Shown here: positions 11,931-23,661 of the stretch, in pieces
Numbering within the stretch: the stretch's first letter is position 1
Layout: each line of letters begins with the position of its first letter
Assembly (NCBI GenBank): GCA_023614405.1
Contig: CM042691.1
Location: 178,532,927 to 178,596,926 of the forward strand
Reading direction: 5' to 3'
From: Avena insularis
Lineage: Eukaryota > Streptophyta > Magnoliopsida > Poales > Poaceae
DNA: 64,000 bases
Made by a program: the position numbers and the translations under genes
The notes under the pieces: model-generated
Databases searched by the model: none
Told to the model about the DNA's origin: nothing
The model's input: only the letters and a program-made list of their open reading frames with translations

Positions 11931-14900
11931 TCATTCCTCTAGCGTAGGAGACTTTGAGGTAGCATCATCGGCAGCAGGAGAGCCATCCTGATCATCTTCA
12001 AAGTCGGTGGTCTTGAGGGACTCGGAGGAGCTAGGCTGGTCGCCATCAATGATCTCAAGAGGCACAGAGGCGTTTGGATCGACCAACTCGGCGACTCTGG
12101 TGTCGAAGCCGACAAGTGATGCCTAGATAGCTTTGTGATCAATCTTGTGGCTGTCATCGTCTACCTCAGGAAGACCATAGGTCACCGTGTCGATGTCGGC
12201 ATTCTCGTAGTGTGCCTTGACCAACGCTAGCGACATTCTAGCACCAGCCCGGGTACATGAAGCTTTCCAGCTTACGATACGCTCGGGGGCTTGGCGTAGA
12301 ATCTCCGAGTACTTCATGATGGAATCCACCGCCATGATGTTGATGTTAAGGGTCTTGGCAATCTCTTTGGCTTGCTTGATGGTGGTACTGATGAAGTTGC
12401 CGGCGAGGACCATGCATTCCTTTGGCGGCGGAGGCGTATTGGTTAAACCAATAGGAGTTGCATTTATGGCAAGCAAAGGAGTACGTGAGTTCTATAACAC
12501 AAAAAAAGTTGAGAATACCTGGCTTACAGAAGTACAAGACGGAGGTCGCTTACCAAAGATGCTCACCTTAGCTTGTTGGAGTGTCTCCGCCATGGAGTCC
12601 CGTTCTTGTTGGAAAACCTTGTAAGCCTCAAGGTTGCATTTGTTCTGCTCATCAGCAGCTTTCTTCTGCTCCTTGAGGATTGCAATTTCCTCCTTCAGAC
12701 GGTTGATCTCCGTGTTGGCGGACTCCTGCAAGGCCTTCATGGACTCTTAATGCATCTTCAAAGTGTCAGTCCTCTCCTGCTTAAGGATCTTGTTCTCGCT
12801 ATCCAGCAGTTCTATGTGCTTGGATTGCTCGACAATGTCCTTCGCCTTGGCAATAGATTCTGCAAGCCGTAGAAATGACAGCCCGTAATGAGTAGTCGGA
12901 GAGTGATGGCACAAGACCAAGTATGAGTGATAAATTGAAAGGAAAAACAGACTCTTGCTCTTGGTGATTTGATCCTTCAAGAAGGCAGTTTTACCCTTTT
13001 TAGCTTCCAGTTCAGCGCGCATCTTGTGGAACTTCTCGTTGGCGATGCCTCTCCGAGCATTCTCATTCTATGGAGACAAGATCAAAAATTACTTAGTCTA
13101 CTTGGAGCATCTAGCTGGATAAATATCCACCTAGAGTCTTGGGGGCTATAGTGAGAGTTTTTAACTCGGCAATATACTTAATCTTTCTTTAAGCATCTAG
13201 TCGGAACTAATTCTGTTTCAACTAGAGGCTTGGGGGATACAGTATTGAAATTTACAAACACTGCATATGCTACTCTAAAAGTATCTAGTCGGAATAATTC
13301 ATTCAAACTAAATACTTGGGGCTACAGTGCGAAGTTTTCTAGCTTAGTCACTCTTAGAGCATTCAGATGCAAATACCTATGGTTTTCCATCTAAATCCTC
13401 GGGGGCTACAGTGGGATACTACATATGAAATGCAAAAGGCAAATAAAACTTACAAATGTGCTGATCTTGAGATTGGTGGCGCTCTCGGCAAATATCTTGT
13501 TGAAGGAAAGACTATTTCCACGCAGGATATCCGCCTGCTAGAGCAGCTCCTCAAGACCACATGTCGGAGAAGTTGGCGCTTCACCAGGAGCCAGAGCTGA
13601 GCTACTCGGCGTAAGCGCCGGGTAGACAATATTCGGGAGCTCTATTGGCCTCTTCGGTGCAGTGGAGCCACCTTCGGCAAACGTTCCTCCTTCCACCATC
13701 GCCTTACCACTACCAGTGGCATCCTTAGCTGGAGCTTTAGCCACTTTGGATGCGGTGCTTTCTTGTGTCGCATGCTCGCCGACAAGAGCAAGATCCACAG
13801 CGACACCTGGGTCCACTTCCATGGCGGAAGGGCCAGATGCTACCTTAGCTAGAGAGCTTGTCGGTGCGGCAGCAGGCTGGACGCTGGGAGTTGTAGGGGC
13901 GATGGTGAGAGATGCTTTGTGCAACATATCTTTAATGTTTTTAGAAGCCCCGATGTTTTGGAGGTCTTCTTCAAACTCAAACTAGCCTTCTTCCTGAAAT
14001 GTGCAAAAGTATAAGTACAGGAATAAGAAGAGCAAGCGACAATGTCGGATGATAAGAAGCTTACATAGTTGGTGCCTTGGTAAACAGGATGTCGGTGATT
14101 CTTCTTTTCTCCGCCTCCAGGGAGGCGGTGGACTTCTTGGAGGATCCACCCTCCGTCTTCTTCTTCTTGCCTCCGTCGGCAGCGTCAGAGGTGGAGCTCT
14201 TTCACTTTTGCACCACTGGAACATCATTGTTGGACACGACAGTGACTTCCTTCATCTTGGGGTAGTAGACTTGGACAACCATGCTATCCTTGTCTAGATT
14301 CTTCATTTGTTAAGTGAATCCCGAAGTGTTAGATGGAATGCTAATGGCTAGATGGAAGAACTGGAGTATATGTCATACACGAAAAATAAACAGGTACCTC
14401 TGGGCACTTGCGTTCCTCGAGCATGTCGTAGGTGATGGTGAATCCACACTTCATGTCCTTCACCTTGACGATGTCCTTGAGGCGGATCTTGGTGGAATCA
14501 CTCGAGAAGTTGTCCTCGGAGATGCGGAGGCTATCCTTCCTATCCTTGGTATACTGATGCATCAGCTTCGCATGGTGTTGAAGAGGTTGAATCCGCCTTA
14601 TGAACCAGCACATGCCTAGGTCCAACCCGGTCAGACCCGTCTCTACGAACCAGTCGATTTGCCTTACAGCACGGGAGGCTTCATTGTCGGAGGGAAGGGT
14701 GGCTTGGGATCTCCATGTCGGGGCTTCAGCGGCGGCCCCGTCGACAAAGTCCGGGTACGTTGCTTCTCGGCCAGCTAGAGGGATATCTGAGCCGTAGAAG
14801 TACGTCCTCTGCCAATTTTTGCAGGACTCGTGGCCTACAATGTCGGGGAACCGCCGGCCAGGCCGGATCTTGAAGCTAATGGTTCCGCAGTTTCTGAGAT

Positions 14901-15457
14901 CATCCTTGCTCGCTCCGGCTTCCCTCTTGATAGTGAAGAAGTATATAAACAAATCTAACCTAGGCCTAATTCCTAGGTTGCCCTCGCAAAGCACCGCGCA
15001 TAGTTGCTAAGCGCGAGGATGCTATTCGGAGATAGGTTCTGAGGTTGAACCCGGTAGTGGTTAAGGACCTCTAAGAAGAAGTCGGAGATTGGGAGGGAGA
15101 CATCGCGTACCAGTTGTGCTTTGAGGTACACCTTCTCTCCGGCTTGGGGAGAAGGGATGACCTCGACAGCCGGCGCCGCCTGCCAGACCAGCCCCTCCGT
15201 CATGGGGAGATACCCCTCGGCGAGCATCTCCTTGAGATTGATGTTAGCGACATCGGATCCACGCCACTCTCCCTTGTGAGAATCGCCCTCCTCGTCCAGC
15301 GGTTCCAGCCCCGCTGGAATATGGTCACCGCCGGTGGATTCCACCACCGTGGTGCGTGGAAGTACCAGGCCCTCTGGGGCACCTGAACAGAGCCTGCCGG
15401 CTTCGCCGCAGCGTTTCTCGTTACCGCCATGGATGGGGTTGTGCTGCTTCTCGCCAT
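11931..15457 (-). pseudogene. Antisense multi-exon gene of Tat element B
   Basis: Six exons are inferred from frames and GT/AG sites: 15457-14398, 14288-14065, 13993-13454, 13067 to about 12960, 12859-12554 and 12491-11931. Donors such as GAG|GTACCTG (14398), TTT|GTAAGTTTT (13454) and TTTG|GTAAGCG (12554) and acceptors such as CTTGCAG (12859) and TTATAG (12491) fit well; the fourth donor is unclear. Exon 1 carries the plant 'putative gypsy type transposon' domain (S-x-F-F-x-E-V-L-N-H-Y near 15080). Exons 2-3 are lysine-, serine- and alanine-rich, exons 4-5 coiled-coil-like, and exon 6 has G-A-R-M-S-L-A-L-V-K-A-H-Y. In-frame stops occur in exons 2, 3, 5 and 6, so it is a pseudogene. Function is unknown; such ORFs are reported in Tat elements. 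Confidence 0.7.
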
Positions 15458-16044
15458 TGGTGCAGGGAAGAAGGTGATTGTGGGACTGGGGAAAGCTAGG
15501 GTTTTTCTCGATGCGCGTGGAGAGCTCGAGGATGCATTCGCTGGAGGAAGAAGATGACGCGAAGAAGAATGAGGTGAAAAGATAAAACCTACCACGGTTA
15601 TAATTTGTAGTACTCTGTGTCAAGATTCGTGCAAGTTGATCGAAAGATTGTTGCGTGGACAGTACATGTGTGCGCGTGCGCGGAAATTTCGCCACGTTCC
15701 CACCACCGCTGCCAATGTTTCGCATCCTTCGCACGGGAAAAACAACTATGATTGCGTTCTCTGCATGTGTGAGTTACGAGGCGTCGCTAAACTATGGTCT
15801 ATGTTGCTCTAGCTGACACGGGCACGTGAACCATCCTATCTGAAGATTCTGGCATAGATGGATCCAATCCGGCTACGAAAGAGTACGATGAAAGATTCAG
15901 CAATTCTCCGACTTACGAGTTGAAGACGGAGAGCGTTCCAGGGTTCTTGGGAGGACTACAAGATATTGCTTGATGATTTGCCAACATTCATCTAGACAGA
16001 GCATTCAACCTAAAGAGGCAAGACGGCGCAAGATCTCGGAGTTC
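15458..16044 (+). other. Spacer between antisense gene and 3' LTR of B
   Basis: Probable promoter side of the antisense gene (minus strand) and 3' untranslated region of the element (plus strand). One minus-strand frame stays open upstream of the proposed ATG to about 15734, but it shows no recognised domain. Confidence 0.4.
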
Positions 16045-16056
16045 TCCGGGGGCTAC
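16045..16056 (+). other. Polypurine tract of element B
   Basis: TCCGGGGGCTAC immediately precedes the LTR. The same CGGGGGCTAC form stands before the 3' LTR of element G, as is usual for related Tat elements. Confidence 0.7.
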
Positions 16057-16582
16057 TATTGGGAATATGCTAAATGGGTATCACCATGGCATGTCTCTAA
16101 TCCGGATAACTCGGGTGGCCCACATTTGGTAGCAAGGCCCATGGCCTGCTAGGCGGCCCAGTTAGATGGATCCACAAGGGAGGCCCATGCCGGATAAAGG
16201 AAGGCTACGGAGGAGTCACCAACGTACCCGGAGCCTTGGAGTGCAAGACACGTTAGACTAGTTGTATACCGTGTAGGACTTTGTAACTTGTCCTGCTAGG
16301 ACTTTACCTGTAACCCTAGGATCTTGCGACTATATAAGCCGGACCTATGGGAGCCTTTAGGGAACACACAACTCATATCGCGCATAGCGAACCGATCCCA
16401 GTAACTTGGCGTATTGCCATTATAGTGATTTATAGAAGGAGTAGGATCCCGCCACCATCGTGGGATCTGAACCTGGGTAAGCTGTGTTACCTCATACCCG
16501 CCAACCTTCCGCCTTACCCCACGTCTCTAAACACGCTCTATGAGAACCCCTCCATGGCGTACTCGTCGGAAATACCACGACA
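16057..16582 (+). repeat. 3' LTR of element B
   Basis: About 526 bp from TATTGGGAATATGC (expected TGTTGGG, first G mutated) to ...CCACGACA. Contains CTATATAAGC at 16330. The five bases after it (tttca) are the expected target duplication; the other copy would be off-window. Confidence 0.75.
16330..16339 (+). promoter_or_regulatory. TATA box in 3' LTR of B
   Basis: CTATATAAGC about 270 bases into the LTR, followed by the transcribed part of the LTR. Its position matches the TATA in the LTRs of G. Confidence 0.55.
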
Positions 16583-16587
16583 TTTCA

Positions 16588-17739
16588 TAATTAGTATTAA
16601 ATCAAGAGTAACAATTCTAGTGTTACTATATAAGTACCATGTTAGTATCCATGATTCTTGATATTCAAAATATTGTTTTAATATCAAGGTTATCTAGGAG
16701 CTGAAAGAATTGTTTCAGAAACCATCATGTGTGGAAGATATTGCGATATCTGAAATGATGTTTTGGTTGCTACACAATAGAGTACAATTTAGCAAAATAT
16801 ATGTTATCATATTTGATGATAATTTGCGAAGTTTGGAGATACTAGATGTACTAATCCTCCAAAAGGTTTTGGAAAGCCATATTATACTTGGGATTTGCTG
16901 TTATAAGCTATAGTAGCTTGATATGAAAATTTTCATGATGAGGATGAATAAAAGATGTAGGTAAAATGTTTACTACACTAAAAGATTACTAAACAATGGA
17001 ATTTGAAAGAACACCAAACATTTGATGATAGTGATCTACTTCAAAGTGCAAATATAAAGATATTGGTATTTGACTATGCGCGATTTGGACTATGTGTCAT
17101 GTGTATGGCGCCATTGTTGATGTTGATGGATTATTTTAAAATAAAAAGGAAATGCTGAAAGAGAATCTCAGAAATACTTGGCAGAAAAAGGAAAGACTGT
17201 AATTGTCCAGCATAGGTATATAGATGATATACATGTTATGGTTGTATTCTTTGCTTGTTAAACAATGTGGTTCTTGGGTATTGGATACCTAATTGGTTGG
17301 TGTGAAATGTCATATAGGACAACACAATTTATGAACTGCAATGGCCTAAGTAACCAGCAAGAGAATATGTGATGATGTTCATCGAAAACAAACAAAGTGT
17401 TTTTGTCTTTCTCGTTGACATCAAAGCTTACCTTCAAGATTTGTTTCAATATTTGTTATTTTGATCAGGTATTATGAGAACAAAAGGTTGTTAAAATAAT
17501 TACCGTGTTTCATATAAGATGGATGATTTAGAAATCTAGTTGGAGAAATCATATCCATAAAACCTAAAATGCTAAAAATGTCACAAGACAAATGATTGAA
17601 AGATCACTTAAGAAGTGACATCGCCGTTTAAATTATATTGGAAAGAAAACATGTAGAAAATCCATGTTGATGGAATTTTAGAGTCTTTTGATTTTGATCA
17701 AATGAAGCTTGTGAGACATTCCTGGAGATAACTGAAACT
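16588..17739 (+). pseudogene. gag-pol: Copia gag to pre-integrase remnant, left palindrome arm
   Basis: A decayed plus-strand Angela/BARE-like reading. Near 16690 the wording E-L-K-E-(L/M)-F-Q-K-P-S-C-V-E-D-I resembles the gag stretch L-K-E-M-F-Q of that family. Near 17640 the words L-N-Y-I-G-K-K-N-M and D-G-I-L-E-S-F-D-F-D-Q correspond to the GAG-pre-integrase domain. Many stops and frame changes intervene and no usable ORF remains. The arm ends abruptly at the palindrome centre; integrase should have followed in an intact element. Confidence 0.6.
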
Positions 17740-18893
17740 TTGTTCAAAGATTTGCCTCCATGGAGTTTCAATTATCTCTACGAAAGTTTCGCAAGCATCA
17801 TTTGATCAAAATCAAAAGACTCCAGAATTCCATCAACATGGAGTTTCTTCATGTTTTCTTTCCAATATAATTTAAACGGCGATGTCACTTCTTAAGTGAT
17901 CTTTTAATCATTTGTCTTGCGACATTTTTAGCATTAATTTTATGGATGTGACTTCTGCAACTGGATTTGTAAATCATCCATCTATTATGGAATACGGAAA
18001 TTCTTCGAACAACCTTTTGTTCTCATAATACCTGATTAAAACAAATCTTGAAGACAAGCTTTGATGTCAACGAGAAATACAACAACACTTTATTTGTTTT
18101 TGATGAACATCATCACATATTCTCTTGCTAGTTACTTAGGCCATTGTAGTCCATGAATTGTGTTATTTTTTATGACAATTTATACCAACAAATTCGGTAT
18201 CCAATACCAAAAATCCACATTGTTTAATAAGCAAAGAATACATCCATAACATCTATATCATCTATATATCTAAGCTGAACAATTCTAGTATTTTTTTTGC
18301 CAAATATTTCTGAGATTCTCTTTTAGCATTTCCTTTTATTTTAAAAGAATATGTCAACATCAATAGTGGTGTCATATATATGACACATAGCAAAGCGTGT
18401 ATAGTCTAATACTAATATCTTTGGACTTGCACTCTGAAATAGATCACCATCATCAAATGTTTGGCGTTCTTTAGAATTCCATTCTTTAGTAATCTTTTAG
18501 TGTAGTAAACATTGTACCTACATCTTATATTAATTATGATCATGACAATTTTCATGATCAAGGTACTATAGCTTATAATGGCGAATTGCGAGTATAATGT
18601 TGCTCTCCAATACCTTTTGGGGGATTAGGACGACAAGCGTCTCCAACCTTTGCAAATTCTCATCAAATATGAGAACATAAATTTTGCCATATTATACTCT
18701 ATCATGTTGCAACGATAAATATTGTTTCAGATATCGAAATATCTTCCACACATGAAGGTTTCTGAAACATTTCTTTCAGCTCCTAGATAACCTCCATATT
18801 AAAAACAATATTTTGAATATCAAGAATCATGGAGGTAAATATGATACTTAGATACTAACATTGGAATTGTTACTCTTGATTAAATACTAATTA
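16588..18893. repeat. Large palindrome of Angela-like gag / pre-integrase sequence
   Basis: Left arm 16588-17739 and right arm 17764-18893 are inverted copies with a ~24 base spacer (centre near 17751). Outer ends read TAATTAGTATTAAATCAAG and, on the other strand, TAATTAGTATTTAATCAAG. Inner ends read ATAACTGAAACT and ATAATTGAAACT. Similarity runs nearly the whole length, with scattered differences and small indels. Each arm reads as degenerate copia gag followed by a GAG-pre-integrase domain. The left arm starts five bases after the LTR of B, so B probably inserted near or beyond its original start. Confidence 0.9.
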
Positions 18894-19030
18894 ATAAACT
18901 TCACGGAGTAAACGGAGTTTGCCGAAACTTTGCAATAGGACTTTTAAACTTTAGATTAACACTCAAAATAATACGATACCAGTTCATAAAGTAAATATCC
19001 AGAATTCTATAGTTCTATTATCTCAATTAT
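17764..19030 (-). pseudogene. gag-pol: Copia gag to pre-integrase remnant, right palindrome arm (element L)
   Basis: Minus-strand counterpart of the left arm, continuous at its high-coordinate side with the leader, primer site and 5' LTR of element L, so this is that element's gag. Reading minus from 19030: decayed gag N-terminus (18894-19030), E-(L)-K-E-M-F-Q-K-P-S-C near 18770, and the pre-integrase words L-H-V-D-G-I-L-E-S-F-D-F-D-Q near 17815. Heavily interrupted by stops. Integrase and later domains are absent because the palindrome centre follows. Confidence 0.6.
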
Positions 19031-20224
19031 AACTAAGCGTAAGGTGGTAAACGAATGCCAATGACTACAAAAACTATGCAAATTCACTTTGATTTAATAT
19101 ATGATAAATTGTGTTCAACTTTTAATTATATTATAATTTGAACTCCCACACAAAACAACATCCCATGATTTGTTTTGGTGATTACACAAACCAAATCCAC
19201 TACACCAAGTCCGACCATCATGAGAGATGATGTAGCTTCAAAGGCGAACAATCAACATGTTCATCATATTATCCATATGACATATGCTCTACCTTTCGGT
19301 ATTCCGTGTTCCAAGGCCATGTATGTACATGCTAGGATCGTCAAGGTTAACCTTAGTATCTGCATGTGCAAATCTTACTTGCACCCGTTGTATGCACACG
19401 TATCAAAATGACGAGTCTTAGCAACAGTGCCTACTAAGGACAAACACTTTATTACTTGATATTTAGTGAGAGGGATCATCTTATAATGCTACCATCGCGA
19501 TCTAAGCAATACAAGATGCATAAAAAGATTACCATCACATGCAATTCATAATATGTGATATGACATGGCCTTTCTTCTTGTGCCTTTGATCTCCATATCC
19601 AAAGCACGAACATGATCTCCATCATCACCGGCGTGGTGTCAAGGTCTATGGCGCTGCTTCATGGTTGTACATCATCAACAACAACAACTATTATAACTAC
19701 TTGGAATAAAGTTATTACATGATGAATAGACACACAGGTCTTAACAAATTTAAAGACAACCATAAGGCTCCTACCGGTTGCCAACTTACAAGAAGGATCA
19801 TTGCATACATCATATATTATCAAAATCATGTACATATCAAACCTCAATACAAGCCCTGTAAAAACAAGTTAGACGCCTCTAATTTTCTTTGCATGTTTTA
19901 CGTGGCTGGGGATTTTGCATAAGAACCGTTCTAACTTACGAAAACATACCACAATTTTGATACAAGTATTGTCAAGTGCCCGTTTTAAATTGAATGTTCA
20001 CTATGGTGGGAGAGACAGACACCCGCAAAGCCACTTGTGCAATGCAAGTTGCACGTTGAGCGTAGAGCAAGTCCCATATACGATGACATGTAAGGTTACC
20101 CCGGGTCGCTTCATCCGACCATCCCGCAAGATGAAAAGTACACAAAAAGTAAGAGAACAACAAAAGCTTCAACGCCCACAAAACCATTGTGTTCTATTTG
20201 TGCAACATATCTACGCATAGACTC
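19031..20224 (-). other. Leader region of element L, copy 1
   Basis: Untranslated leader between primer site and gag. No believable ORF in the sense (minus) direction. An antisense frame at 19175-19411 is almost identical in both copies, but this follows from the duplication and is not evidence of coding. Confidence 0.5.
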
Positions 20225-20238
20225 GGCTCTGATACCAG
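20225..20238 (-). other. Primer-binding site of element L, copy 1
   Basis: Minus strand CTGGTATCAGAGCC, complementary to the 3' end of initiator tRNA-Met, directly after the LTR end. Confidence 0.8.
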
Positions 20239-20453
20239 TATAGGAGTTCGTAGCATGGAAAACAAAAAAATTCTATAGCATGAAAACACAAAACCAAGAT
20301 CTAGTCTATGGCAAAGCCAAGATCTAATCTACGAGATCGGTGCAACGAGATTTAGGAGAACTAATCCTCATAGATCCAACGTGTTTAACGAGATCGGATT
20401 CTCGTGGTTGATGTAGTCGATCACTTGCCGATATCAAGATCGTGTAGACGATC

Positions 20454-21204
20454 TGTAACACCCCCGATCACTTCGAACGTACGACTGTCACTTCTGGCAG
20501 CTCAATAGGACCTCTAGAATAACCCCACATACCAACATTAGTCTTTTATGCGCACTTTGTCCTCACTCGTGCACACCCGGTACCCACTTCTCGGTCGGTC
20601 ACCCATCCTAGAATTGCTCGAGGCCAACCTTTGAGTTCTTTTCGAATGAGCTTCCGGAAAAGAAGTTGCAACTTGTTGGTATGGGTTTCCAATCAATCCT
20701 ATTGAACCATGCTCCAGGGTCTCACATACACCCACCCTTAGAAGATCGACGTCCTTGTCGATCAACCACAAGCCAGGAACGTCCCCTCTTGGCACACGTC
20801 TGTGCGTCCAGTGCCAGCACATTGCCATGTAGTGTCCACTCCGGGCCACACTCGCCATGCTACACATGTCCGCCACTGACCCGCACACGCCCATGTAACC
20901 GTGAGGTCGGATCTGATACCACTTGTAACACCCCGTCCACTGGGCCTAAGGGGTGTCACTCCTGGAAGCTCAATAGGATCTCTAGACTAACCCCACAAAC
21001 CAACACTAGTCTTTTATGTGCACTTTGTCCTCACTCGTGCGCACCCGGTACCCACTTCCTGGTCGGTCACCCATCCTATAATTGCTCTAGGCCAAGCACG
21101 CTTAACCTTAGAGTTCTTTTCGAATGATCTTCCGGAAAAGAAGTTGCAATTTGTTGGTATGGGTTTCCTATCAATCCTGTTGAGCCATGCTCCAGGGTCT
21201 CACA
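20454..21204 (-). mobile_element. Cassandra-type TRIM, copy 1
   Basis: A 751-base miniature LTR element: LTRs 20454-20726 and 20924-21204, with a 197-base non-coding interior. On the minus strand the LTR runs TGTGAGACCCTGGAGC...GGGGTGTTACA, followed by AGTGGTATCAGATCC (tRNA-Met primer site, about 20911-20925). A purine-rich AAGGGTGGGTGTA precedes the other LTR. Flanks are cgatc (20449-20453) and tgatc (21205-21209), a target duplication with one mismatch. The right LTR carries 5S rRNA-like promoter boxes, which define Cassandra. It codes for nothing, so movement would need proteins from another element. Confidence 0.88.
21065..21116 (-). promoter_or_regulatory. 5S rRNA-like internal promoter boxes in Cassandra LTR, copy 1
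   Basis: Minus strand carries GAACTCTAAGGTTAAGCG, then TGCTTGGCC, a gap, and GGATGGGTGACC. These match the box A to box C region of plant 5S rRNA (AACTCCGCAGTTAAGCG, TGCTTGGGC, GGATGGGTGACC). In the other LTR (20596-20638) the GTTAAGCGTGCTT part is deleted. RNA polymerase III use is known for Cassandra as a family; here it is only inferred. Confidence 0.8.
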
Positions 21205-22212
21205 TGATCCTTCCGGCGCCATGTTCCGGCAGCGCTTCGACTGTCGGTCACACGTACGGTACTCGATGAAGACCTTCATCTCGCTTGTTCCAGCAGGCAG
21301 CAGAGGTTGTAGATCTCCTCACAATTCGAGCAATACGATAGTGTGGTGGTGGAGGTGGAGGAATAGATCCTGGAAGGCTTCGCCTAAGCCGGAGCAGGTA
21401 TGATGGAGAAGAGAAGGCCTCGGTGGCTATGGTGTAGGCGCCAAGGAGAGGGAGGATCCAGTGGCTTGGAGCAAGGTGGCGATGACTTGGAGGGGCTAGG
21501 GAGCTGGCGGCTTGAGGGGGCGGCCTAGGGTTTTTGGGCTGAGGGGTAGGGCGCCCCTGCCCCTCCTTATATAGGTGGGAAGAGGCGGCAAGGGGAGGCC
21601 GAGTCCTCCCCCAACTCCCTCTTGACTGGCGGCTTGGGGAGGGAGAGGGAAACCTCTCCCCTTTAGGTTTCCTCTCCTCCCTCCATAGGCTTTGACTTTC
21701 AATTTAGGATTTGACTTTTCAAATTGGAGTTTGACTTATTCGAACTAGATTTTTATTATTTCTCTTCCTATTTCCCAGCCAAGTGTCCTAGGGTATGATG
21801 CAACCATTCCACATTGGTATGGCACATTCCATGTACCCCCGGGTGCTGGACCTTGTAGAACCTTCTAGAAGCTTCCGGTGAAAACACCAAAAACATTTTC
21901 GAACCCCGAATTTGGACTTTCCTTATATGAATCTTATTCTTTGGACCATTCCGGATATCCTCATGATATCCCAGATCCAATCCGAGACTCCAAACAACAT
22001 TCGGTCTCCAACTCATATTTCATATCTACTAAACAACATCGAATCCTTAAGTGTGTCTCCCTACGGTTCGCGAGCTATGCAGACATGATCGAGACACTTC
22101 TCCAATCAATAACCAATAGAGGAATTTGGAAATTCATATGTCTCCCACATATTTCTACGATGACATCGAATGAAACATTTACATACGAAACCAATTACCC
22201 TTTGATTACAAC

Positions 22213-23433
22213 AACTAAGAGTAAGGTGGTAAACGGATGCCAATGACTACAACAACTATGCAAATTCACTTTGATTTAATATATGATAAATTGTGTTAAA
22301 CTTTTAATTATATTATAATTTGAACTCCCACACAAAACAACATCCCATGATTTGTTTTGGTGATTACACAAACCAAATCTACTACACCAAGTCCGACCAT
22401 CATGAGAGATGATGTAGCTTCAAAGGCGAACAATCAACATGTTCATCATATCATCCATATGACTTATGCTCTACCTTTCGGTATTCCGTGTTCCAAGGCC
22501 ATGTATGTACATGCTAGGATCGTCAAGGTTAACCTTAGTATCTGCATGTGCAAATCTTACTTGCACCCGTTGTATGCACACGTAGAATCTATCACCCCCG
22601 ATCATCATGTGATGCTTCAAAATGACGAGTCTTAGCAACAGTGCCTACTAAGGACAAACACTTTATTACTTGATATTTAGTGAGAGGGATCATCTTATAA
22701 TGCTACCATCGCGATCTAAGCAATACAAGATGCATAAAAGGATTACCATCACATGCAATTCATAATATGTGATATGATATGGTCTTTCTTCTTGTGCCTT
22801 TGATCTCCATATCCAAAGCACGAACATGATCTCCATCATCACCGGCGTGGTGTCAAGGTCTATGGCGCCGCTTCATGGTTGTACATCATCATCAACAACA
22901 ATTACAACTACTTGGAATAAGCTATTACATGATGAATAGACACGCAGGTCTTAACAAATTTAAAGACAACCATAAGGCTCCTGCCGGTTGCCAAATTACA
23001 ATAAGGATCATTGCATACATCATATATTATCACAATCATGGCCATATCAAATCTCAATACAAGCCTTGTAAAAACAAGTTAGACACCTCTAATTTTCTTT
23101 GCATGTTTTACGTGGCTAGGGCTTTTGCATAAGAACCGTTCTAACTTACGAACATGTACCACAATTTTGATACAGGTATTGTCAAGTGCCCGTTTTAAAT
23201 TGAATGTTCACTATGGTGGGAGAGACAGACACCCGCAAAGCCACTTGTGCAATGCAAATTGCACGTTGAGTGTAGATCAAGTCTCATATACGATGACATG
23301 TAAGGTTAGACTGGGCCGCTTCATCACACTATCTCGCAAGATGAAAAGTACACAAAAAGTAAGAGAACAACAAAAGCTTCAACTCCCACAAAACCATTGT
23401 GTTCTATTCATGCAACAGATCTATCATAGAATC
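22213..23433 (-). other. Leader region of element L, copy 2
   Basis: Matches the leader of copy 1, except for ~39 extra bases at about 22583-22621 that copy 1 lacks at 19397. Non-coding in the sense direction. Confidence 0.5.
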
Positions 23434-23447
23434 GGCTCTGATTCCAC
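23434..23447 (-). other. Primer-binding site of element L, copy 2
   Basis: Minus strand GTGGAATCAGAGCC: the tRNA-Met site with one change (TGGTATC to TGGAATC), directly after the LTR end ...CTCCTATA. Confidence 0.75.
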
Positions 23448-23661
23448 TATAGGAGTTTGTAGCATGGAAAACATAAAATTCTATCACATGAACACACAAA
23501 ACCAAGATCCAGTCTATTGCAAATCCAAGATATAATCTACGAGATCGGTGCAAAGAGATTTAGGAGAACTAATCCTCGTAGATCCAACGTGTTTAACAAG
23601 ATCAGATTCTCGTGGTTGATGTAATCGATCACTTGCTGATCTCAAGATCGTGTAGACGATC

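Larger units (their letters stand above)
9670..16582 (+). mobile_element. Element B: 3' portion of a Ty3/gypsy Tat-lineage retrotransposon
   Basis: From the left: RNase H, integrase, a long spacer carrying an antisense gene, a polypurine tract and a ~526 bp 3' LTR. An extra RNase H joined to integrase and an antisense ORF between pol and the 3' LTR are known traits of Tat elements (for example maize Grande and rice RIRE2). The left end stops inside the RNase H domain at the LTR of C, consistent with C having inserted here. Upstream LTR, gag, protease and RT are expected beyond the left edge of the window. The right end is ACGACA at 16582. Confidence 0.82.
20239..22204 (-). repeat. LTR copy 1 of element L (lacks its first ~0.7 kb)
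   Basis: Runs on the minus strand from 22204 (truncated by the duplication breakpoint) to ...CTCCTATA at 20239. Contains a Cassandra TRIM at 20454-21204. TATA-like CTATATAAGG lies on the minus strand near 21565. Matches copy 2 throughout. The first ~680 bases, present in copy 2 at 38103-38780, are missing. Confidence 0.85.

Noticed and set aside
20225..20238. tRNA-like matches at primer-binding sites
   Set aside because: Only the complement of a tRNA 3' end is present; there is no cloverleaf around any of these sites.
21065..21116. Possible 5S rRNA gene
   Set aside because: Only the box A to C part is present, it lies in a 281-base LTR with primer site and partner LTR, and the rest of 5S rRNA is absent. 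It is a Cassandra LTR.
19175..22635. Near-identical 76-residue ORF in both leader copies (19175-19411, 22357-22635)
   Set aside because: The two copies are only about 1% different over this stretch as DNA, so the conserved frame carries no selection signal. It is antisense to the retrotransposon leader.
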